A DNA stretch of 64,000 nt, taken from the NCBI RefSeq assembly GCF_010093595.1, contig NW_022985437.1, positions 2,479,859-2,543,858 of the forward strand, in the 5' to 3' direction. The notes under the pieces were generated by a model, which worked only from the letters and a program-made list of their open reading frames with translations, was not told the DNA's origin and searched no databases. A program made the translations under genes and the position numbers. Below are positions 56,087 through 64,000 of this stretch, one piece after another (position 1 is the stretch's first letter; every line of letters begins with the position of its first letter). Source of the DNA: Mytilinidion resinicola. Taxonomy: Eukaryota > Ascomycota > Dothideomycetes > Mytilinidiales > Mytilinidiaceae.

Positions 56087-59000
56087 CTACGACACGGTTA
56101 GTACAGGCGGGGCCAAAGAGCGTCGAGAGAGGGTAGTTCGTGGGCGGAGACAAACAACGGACCTTTGCCTGGTGCCGGCATCCAGCGTTTCCATCGCGGG
56201 CTCGGGGCGGTAGCACTCGTTGCTCGCAGGCGTTCAGCGGCAACAGCGTCTCCTCGATGGCGGGGATTTCGGGCTCCACGGGATATGTAGCCTCCCGCAG
56301 CACAATGGCGCGGTGCGGAGAGCGAGCCTGAGCAATGCTCCTTCGGCGCACGCTGCCAACACTCCACGGTCCCCCGCTCGCCTCCTGGATCCGGGCAGCT
56401 TGCTCCAACTCTTGCGGGCTCGGGGGCGATTGAAGCCGGTGAAGACGTCGAGCGGCAAGGCGGTGCCAGGCGCGGTGTGGTCGTGGGGAGGAAACGGGGC
56501 GTGCAGGTGTGCAGGTCACGGCCAGGGCAGACGCGAGATGCGGACGTGTGGGGACGATATGTAGTGCGGTGGCTAGGAGCATCAATGGCTTCACAGCAGG
56601 ACTTAGGACGTCGGCGCGCGTGGGCTCCCGCGGGTGTTCGTGTGGACGTGGTCGTGGAGGTGCAGGTCCCGTGATCGGGGGCGAGAGCGGGCAGTCTCAG
56701 GGCGAGGCCATGGTTCTCTCGTCGCGGTGCGTATCGTGGTGGGAGACGGCAGGCCGGGCAGCTGGGCGGCGATTCCAGCTAGGTCGAGGGCAGAGATGAC
56801 AAGATGCGATCGGAGATGGGCCGCTCAGCGACCAGGGGGACCGTGGTTGAAAAGGGATGGCCGCTGGGCCCGCACAGCACAGCCAGGGTCGCGTCCAGCT
56901 CTGGAGTCGAGTGGTGAGGGCTGCTCAGGCTTCAGGCGCTCCCGCTGCCTGGAGGCTGCAAGCGAGGTCTTGCTGCCGGCCGTCGTCTTCGCCTGGACAT
57001 CCACCGTGCGCCCGAGTGTCTGTGCCAGTGTGCCAGTGCGCCAGTGCCAGTGTGCCAGTGTGCCAGCCTGCCCAGTGCGCGAAGCAAATCGTGCCGTGCT
57101 AGCGACGCCAAATCGGCGTCCCGAACGCCCACGCACTGAGGCCAGCGTGCTCCGGGGCAAGATCATCGCCGCCGACGCTCACGCTCCACGCTCCCGACCG
57201 CCTCCATGCCGTCCAAACCTCCCGTGCCTGCTGCAGAAATATCACACCAGCGGCCAGCCGCACCAGGCTCGACACGGTGCGAGGCGCACTTCCTCAGCAG
57301 GGGAACCGTGGGCGGACGGCATCGAGAGGCGGCCAGACGACGTGCTGCTCCGGCTCGGCTGGGGCAGCGGGGGCGCACCCGGCAAGGCGGTCGAAATAGG
57401 TCGCTTTTCCACGGTTCGCTCAGGGTTTTAGGATCTCGATCTCCCGGCCCACCCACACGCCGGCGCCACACCCCAGCAGCAGCCTCCGTCGACGAACCGC
57501 GTCGCTACCGCAATCTCGAACAGTCAGTCATGCCTGGCATGCGGCCGTCGTCTGCTCATGCGTCGGGCCCACAGGCCTGACAGATCGTGCGGGGCTGGCC
57601 GCTGGCTGCCACGGAACGACGCAGCCTCGACTGCACGCTCGGCATGCCGACGACAGTGAGGTATGAGGGTGAGTGTGCGCGCGTCGCTTGCTTGTGCCCG
57701 GCAGCCCACTCACGATTCATGGCGACATTCACTGGCACCATATCGCCCCCAAGCCCACGCCCGCTCCTGCGACGACGCCCTGAGCCTCCAGGAGCTCGCA
57801 TCACGCCACCCCTCGCACCCCTCGCACCCCTCGCACCCCAGCCGCCCCTCGTGTCCTGCGAGGGCGAATCGCACGGCAGCCAAATCGGCCTGCCTCATCG
57901 CAGCGCTATCCCGGCCTGCACGCTGCACCCGCACACACGTGGACTGCGCAACGCTCCATCGGCGCCCAGCACGGTGTGCGATGCGCTCCACCGCTGTCAC
58001 AGCCGCCGAGGGCATAGTGCAGAAGATGCTGGGCCCGGCGGCGCAGCCCATCGGCGCTATCGACAAGTTGCATCCACCAGACGCGCCGCCGTTGCTGACA
58101 GCCCGTTTATCTGCCCAGGCGATTTATCCCGCGCCTACCACGGCCGCCGCCCCCCTCCCGACTCCATCAGGCCATTCGAGGCTGCCCGAGTGGGCTCGCC
58201 GCAGCTGGATTCTGATGACGGCCATGGGTGCGCGCGCGATCGCTGGGCATGCTCGGCCGGGTCTGCACACGCCCTCCACCTGCCTTGCCTGCCACGCAAT
58301 CATTCGCTTCGAGCCGTCCGGAGACCCAGCCGTTCCAAGGTTGCTGCTGCTGCTGAGGGCGACACGGTGGCTTTAACGGCGAAGGCAAAGAAGCTTCGAA
58401 GACAGTCCTCGACTGCCGTGCTGCCCGGCCACTGGACGCCACACGCACACCAACATCTCATCTGATCGAGCCCCGTCCCGTTCTGGCGACTGTCCGCCGA
58501 CCCGCGGCAGCCCTTGCGCATCAGTCTAAACCAGTCGAACGCGGAAGCATGCAAGCGGTGTCATCGGCTGCACCACTCCCTGCCTCTCACGGCGACGGCG
58601 TGCGGATGCAAGTGGGCTGGATCGCCGGCGAGCCTGACGCACTGCGATCCAGACGGCTATTTCCGAAATCTTGTCCTGAAATCTGATCAGATCCAGTGCC
58701 GTAGCCCGTCTGCCGGCCGCGTCCCACTGCTGCTGGGACATGTGCTGCTGCCGCTCGATAGCCGGGCCTGAGCCCGCATCCGCTGGCCAACAGCCATACC
58801 TTCTCCCCACCTTTCTTGTTTGGTCGGCGACGCTCCAAAACAGCATCAGTTGTCCTGGTCGGGGACGAGGCGCACGCCCTGGGCTGGGCGTTGTGACGCC
58901 ACCTGCGCGTCGCTATGCAGGTGTTATTGACGGTATGCAGATGCGATGACCCCGTCGAGCGGGACTGAAAGTCGCTCCGTCAAAAGGGGGCCGCAGATGG

Positions 59001-60887
59001 ACCTGCTGACCCGTGAGATTGGCTCTTGGGAGTGGCAGCCTGCCACGAAAGCATCCGAATCTTGATTCAGCGGCCGGTGCAGAACATGTCGCCTGCACGG
59101 TGCCATGGGATTCTCCGGGCAGGGTTCTCAGCTGTGTCCGCCACCAGCATTGGCACTGGACCCCGCTGACAAGCCAAGGCCTGACAAACCTGGGAAGTCT
59201 TCTTGCGCACAGGGGCCGCAATCTATCTTCTCTGCACGCACATTCAAACAGGTAACCGACGAGTCGACCAGTCTGCTTTCTCGCTCCTTCGCATTTACCC
59301 TTTCGTCAGGCCTTGCCAGCCGGACTGTCTTTGCCACCATTATTCCACCGCCGTCAATTTGCAAGCCTTTCTTCATCGAGCCTTCCCATTGCTCATCTCA
59401 GAACTACAGCGTCACAGCGTCATCTTTTACTTTATAGCCCTTGCGTGCGACTTCGCCACATTATTTACTTGACATCCGATTGTTTTAATCATAGTTCTTC
59501 ATGTCCTGGATTTCTTAACTCCGGCTAAAGGTCCTCTCACGGTAAAAACGGTCCTTCTAACGGGCATTCTGACCACTGGGTTGCATTTGCATTACGAAAT
59601 TTCGTCGCAAGAATATATCCCTGTCCACGTGCGGCGACATCCATAAATCAGCCTCGGCCTCAGACCAAGGATCTGGCTGCGAGAGATCGAATCGATCGTA
59701 CCCCGGACGGCATACAAGTAGGGTCCTGGCCCTTGTAAAACCATGCTCCTTGCTCCAACAAAGAAATCATACGACTTCGGGAAACTTGAAGAAAGACCGC
59801 AGTCGCAGCCCGACCCTTCGCGAGTCGTTAGTGCGTTTCAAAAGGCGCCTGATGTCCAGCCACCTGTCTTATTCTTAGGAATGTCTAGCGCTACGAGATC
59901 TCGCCGGGTCTTTCACTGGATCTGATGAAGATCACCAGTGAACGATGCTCATTGGGCTAAAATCATCGTCGAATGCGGATAGAGGACGATTGTTATTTCC
60001 GAAACGAGAGCGCGGAGAGCCAGGGACCAAGGAACCTCCTTGACTGCCGAATACGCTGATCTTATACTCAAGCAAGGCGCATCGCTATACAATGGTTCTC
60101 GCACACTAAAAAACCCACTAAAGACTCAGTCTCCTTATTACTGATGACCACCTCCTGGCTTGGTTAACAAGATACAATTCCGAAAGTTAGCCCGAATCAG
60201 GGTCCGGAAATGCCTACATGCAGCGCTTATGGTTCCGAGGTTCCGTCGAAACATCCCAGGTAGTGGTCAATATGACTTCAAGTCACCGTTGAGTCTTCTA
60301 ACAGTATACACAATTAATACATGCGGCGATTCCAATCCTCCATGATTGAATCGATATTTGGACGGGCGTCGAAAATGCCGTTGCAATCTGCATCGGTTGG
60401 ACCCGAGGATCGCGGCCCGCGGCCCACTTGAGCCAAACTTGACAACACAAGAATAGTAAAGATTTTAACTGGACGAAGCATAACGCTATTCGTAGCCCCT
60501 GTCCTACTTTCAAGATTCGCGTGCTTGTTGCAAGCGTTTACACGGCATTCGAGAAACACCGCAGCCGGATTACGGACGCTTGTAGAGATCTTTAATACAG
60601 GGGCAAGCAAATACTGTTGATGGGAAAGGCTGTCTCACTTGACTTTGAAGTCAAGTGTCCTTTTTACAGGGACTTCACGAACGACGCGGAATCTGCCCAA
60701 GAGCGTTACCCTAATACGCCGAACAAATACTAACTATGCACTTCAACTGGTCCCCTTTCTAGAGCACGGATTAGTCGTCACAAGCGTCCTAGCATCGGTC
60801 TACCTGAAGCCCTCGATCATACGTTTGTAGAAGGGGCAGGCCTTGGAAGAATCAGTCGACTGGGCAGCACTACCAGGCAGGAGGACA
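56087..60887. other. Long GC-rich upstream region of nsdD, then gene-free DNA
   Basis: About 56.1-59.3 kb is GC-rich with overlapping ORFs on both strands whose translations are low-complexity Arg/Pro/Ala. It contains short direct repeats: CCAGTGTG-type at 57.01-57.07 kb and CACCCCTCG at 57807-57833. It likely holds the nsdD promoter, a 5' UTR exon and an intron ending at 56087. From about 59.5 kb the composition becomes more AT-rich and nothing is recognised. Confidence 0.5.
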
Positions 60888-61111
60888 TGTGACCAATGGT
60901 CACGTGGCTGATCTGTGATATGGCTTGGCGAAGCAGAGCAGGCAGAGCAGGACCAAATTGTATAAGGGAGGAAAGGATATATAATCTGAAGGATTTCCTA
61001 TTGCTTTCTCTCCTTTGTACCTAACTTATGTTTTGAACTTAATCCTTTACTTTCATAGGTTTAAACTTAAACGGCTGAACCCTCTTGCGAACCCAAGATA
61101 CATTTGTTACA
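60888..61111 (+). mobile_element. Possible solo LTR of a retrotransposon
   Basis: Begins TGTGACCAATGGTCACGTGG, with a perfect 7-bp inverted repeat around one base (60889-60903), as in the 5' ends of many fungal Copia LTRs. A TATA-like TATAAGGGAGG and GATATATAA follow, then a pyrimidine-rich CTTTCTCTCC. It ends near GATACATTTGTTACA. TG..CA ends and promoter-like order suggest an LTR of about 224 bp. No second LTR, primer-binding site, coding region or clear target duplication was found, so this is tentative. Confidence 0.35.
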
Positions 61112-61641
61112 CGCATTCCGAACTCTTGAAGTATCCCTTCGGTAAGCAAGACTTCATTACACAATGACCGGCGACGTTGTTTATCCATCGAAAGACAATA
61201 TTTCGGATCCTACTCCTCAGCAGTTGCGAAAATCCGACCGACGGTGAAGAAGCTTGGACGGCCATAAACACGAACTTTAGGGATGCATATGTGGTACCAT
61301 TGTAATGAAAGTCGATGATATAGAAAGGTTGAACTCTTTAGATGATAGTACAATTGGAATACGATTAACGTATTCTTACATTACAATAACAGTGGCTGGA
61401 CAGCGTTGTGAATCTCCTAATACTTAAACGGAGGTGAGAACCAGTGTGGCGGGACAAGCGAATGCTTGGTGGTATGAGAGAGTACGTAGGGCGCTAGAAC
61501 CGTCCAGTCCGTAATAGTAGTTTAAAAATGAATTGCGGTAGATCGATTTGTTTAGGAGCAACGCTTGTTGATACTATATTTCCATTCGAACCATGAGGCA
61601 CAGTTCGTCGCTATTATTTATCCTCTTATTCTCATATCTCC
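61112..61641. other. AT-rich intergenic, no gene seen
   Basis: This stretch lies between the possible LTR and the 3' end of the PD-(D/E)XK-type gene. Nothing coding was recognised. Confidence 0.4.
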
Positions 61642-63138
61642 TCAACGCCGTATCCTCTTCTCCAATACCATCTGCACATTGGCCTCCCACCACGTCCGAA
61701 ACTCAGACTGCCCCCATTTCGTGATATCAACTAGGTTGGCTAGCAACCTCTTGGAGTCGTATTCATCTTCTGGGAGGGGCCTCGGTCCTTCTTCCGCTTC
61801 CGTTTCCTGTACATCCCCTTCTCCTTCTATAGGAGACTCGGCTGCAGCACTGGTGACGCGCGCAGCAGCAATACGCAGCAGCCAATTGTCGCCATCAATT
61901 TCGACGGCGAACACCGGAAACCCGAGATCCCACTCCTCATACCTCCGCTTTGTAAACTCGGCAGCAATCCAAGCAGCGAACTGAACTGTCGGGTCCCGTG
62001 CGACATGTCGGCGCTTAACCTCGATGTTGAGGAAGATAGGAGTCTCGTTGGCAAACGAAGCGGTCTGATTAATAGATGGGACGGTGGTGCAATACTTGAT
62101 GCAGCGGAGCGTTTTAAGCGTGGTTCGGTGGAGGTCAAGGCCAACAACATAGTCGATGCGTTTATCAAGGTCATGGTAGAGGGCCGGGTCTTTAGAGAAG
62201 GGAACGAGCTCTACAGGGGAGATCTCGGTGGGCGTTCTAAAGATATACATAATAATATAATAATTCATGCGTACACGTCAAGAACAGCAACCTTCGCATT
62301 AGGGACAGGAGAATTTTTGAAGCTCTCAATCCGCCGCAGAAGATGTAGTATAGGACCTACCACCACGGATATCCAGTGTGGCTCAGTTGTTGTATCGCGC
62401 CATTTCTCCGCCTGCTCGAATGCGTCGGACAAGGTGTCGTTGATGATTCTATAGTCGTAGTCGGTAAGAGGAATCGGAGGGTCAGTTGTCAGCGAGTAAC
62501 GCTGTCGATTCTAGTGCTGTCAGCATTCTCGGACGAACGGATGCAGACAAGACCCATTCTCGCCTCACAACAGCTCCAGAGCTCCGTGACAGACTCGGGT
62601 AGCGATATGCCCATCTCTTCGGTGTTTCTCAAGGGAAGAAACTCGACGTTTGGGTTGAGGTATGCCAGGTCCGCCTTCGTGGAGACCGTCTTCTTCTTTG
62701 GAGGGAACAGCGAGCGTAAAGATGAGCCAGGCGCGGGGAACGAGGGTGCATCTTCGGAGAACGCATCAGCGCTTCGTTGTGCGTCTGTATATGCTTCTTC
62801 TGGTCGCCCTGTCACCCTTTTTGTAGTGTTGCTACCACCTCTTCCTCCGTTACTGCAGCCTTCTTCGGAGAGGGACTGTTTCTCATCGATCGACGTGTTG
62901 GTGAGACTGCAGCCATATTGCGTGTCGCGACATTCAATCGTTGCGAGGTGGTGTGGAGGTTGCGCAGTACTCGCTGGCGCTTGGCAGTGGGGAGCTCATC
63001 GCCATGGCTGGCCTTGGAGTCGTCAACCGCGATGACCCAGCGCGCAGTGTCGGGGCCATGGTGACACGGCGGCAGGGCGTGTAGGCTGTCAAACACATCT
63101 TGAGCATGTGTGCGCTTGGAATACCGGGTGATTGCCAT
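61642..63138 (-). pseudogene. PD-(D/E)XK nuclease-like fungal protein, reading frame damaged
   Basis: Block 1 (63138 down to about 62820) has a fungal-family-like N-terminus: TAKRQRVLRNL, then SPTRRSMRNSPSPKKA. Block 2 (about 62815-62520) carries VEFLPLRNTEEMGISLPESV. Block 3 (62275-62510) carries PPIPLTDYDYRIIND and a helical WRDTTTEPHW segment. An ordinary intron (GTACGC..TTTAG) leads to block 4 (61642-62236), which has the nuclease-like core: DKRIDYVVGLDL (Asp) and FLNIEVKRR (E-x-K), followed by DPTVQFAAWIAAEF. Blocks 1-2 and 2-3 do not join in frame with normal introns: the first needs a 44-nt intron or a frameshift at AAAAAGGG, the second a non-consensus donor. It is probably a decaying member of a large fungal family. 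Catalytic activity of the family is unproven. Confidence 0.55.
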
Positions 63139-64000
63139 GAACGGCGGCGGGGAAATGGTCCGCGAGTTGAGGGTTGTTGATGTTGTTGATGATCGCAGTT
63201 CCAGAGCACAACAGTGGCGGCGGCAGTTGCCGAGTTAGCCTCGGATTTCGAAATGCCAAGGCCAATACGTATCTGTTGGAGAATGGTAGTACAAAGGTAT
63301 AATCCCTCCTCAAACCCCTCAACCCTTTCCAGGACGGTGTAGCCTGACGATCATCATCGCTTTATTCCGGTTGTTTATATTTCTTCCTGACATTCCCATT
63401 CATTTATGTTTCTACATATCTCTATAGGATACAACGCAACTGCAAATAGCTAATATCAAATCGAGCACCTTAACAACTTGCGTCGAGACACACAGCACAT
63501 GGCGCATGGCCACATCCAATGTATCTCTACTCTCATCGTGTATTTGACAGTACAACCGCATTACAACAGCTTCAATTCGCTGGATGACATGCTACCATAT
63601 GGTTAACTATGCATAATGCTAGGAGGGCAATGCGTGGGTGTACCTGAGTAGAATGCGGAGTGTATGGAGTTGTTTCGAGATGTCAGAGCTTGAAGGGACT
63701 TTGCTTCCTTTGAACGCTTGAAAGGTTGAACTCTGCGAGGCAGCAGAGAGCCAGCGTCTTGCGTTAAATATATCAAGCTCACCGAGTCGAGGAAATAGAC
63801 ATTGGGGTGGGTTTCTGTGATGCATCAAGGTCGAGGTAGCTTAGCTAAGCGAGTACGCGAAAGCTTAGTTAGTTAACGTATTCCACAAGCGAGCCGTCCA
63901 CCCAAGCGAGCCGTCCACTTCATCATGAAAACCGGCCTCAAACGTTAATTGCTCCACAACGCCAATAGATATCAACTATATACAACTTGTAGCCTAATCT
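63139..64000. other. Right-edge intergenic, no gene seen
   Basis: No supported coding sequence. A 16-bp direct repeat, AAGCGAGCCGTCCACC, occurs twice in tandem at about 63887-63918. Confidence 0.4.

Noticed and set aside
56634..58465. Long plus-strand ORFs of 265 and 292 codons upstream of nsdD
   Set aside because: GC-rich DNA where stops are rare; translations are low-complexity Arg/Pro/Ala/Ser and open frames overlap on both strands.

Overview
The window looks like nuclear DNA of a filamentous ascomycete (Pezizomycotina, possibly Dothideomycetes). The genes carry short GT-AG introns, often with recognisable CTNAC-type branch sites. The gene set is typical of that group: an NsdD-type GATA factor, an SREBP-type bHLH factor with membrane anchors, a Gln-rich Mediator subunit, a multicopper oxidase, a PaxB-like membrane protein, and an L-threo-3-deoxy-hexulosonate aldolase. 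I rebuilt exon structures by hand from reading frame, splice signals and family conservation. Most models close in frame to a stop.

Layout: 0-1 kb, MITE-like repeats beside the 5' exon of a transcription-factor-like gene that runs off the left edge. 1.7-5.1 kb, glutaminyl-tRNA synthetase and a short-chain dehydrogenase. 5.1-7.6 kb, gene-poor DNA with a large inverted repeat. 7.6-9.2 kb, a PaxB-like gene with an internal stop, divergent from a FAM32A-like gene. 9.9-12.2 kb, an 11-exon secreted multicopper oxidase. 14.6-19.4 kb, a RING protein and mitochondrial DNA polymerase gamma, head to head. 20.7-24.0 kb, SREBP. 24.6-26.5 kb, a HAD-type hydrolase and a small mitochondrial-type protein. 29.7-31.8 kb, an S9 peptidase with an in-frame TGA. 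32.9-36.5 kb, a TMEM205-like protein and a lipase-like protein. 37.1-41.9 kb, MED15. 43.0-47.2 kb, a small membrane protein, then a Gfo/Idh/MocA oxidoreductase divergent from the aldolase. 47.4-48.4 kb, a multipass membrane protein. 48.6 kb, an intact MITE copy. 49.1-51.4 kb, glutamate-cysteine ligase. 54.5-56.1 kb, the nsdD-like gene with a very long GC-rich upstream region. 60.9-63.1 kb, a possible solo LTR and a damaged PD-(D/E)XK-type gene.

Most genes are single-copy housekeeping or regulatory genes: translation, mtDNA replication, sterol/hypoxia response, glutathione synthesis, transcription. They do not form one pathway. The best functional pairing is the divergent oxidoreductase/aldolase pair at 44.1-47.2 kb, whose shared promoter carries an exact match to the published D-galacturonate-responsive element TCCNCCAAT. 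Accessory, decaying DNA lies at both ends and at 5-8 kb. Three genes carry reading-frame breaks. I see no CRISPR array, rRNA or tRNA gene, and no obvious new system. The most useful leads are the repeat families, the broken genes, the TGACTC array upstream of MED15 and the galacturonate-type promoter.
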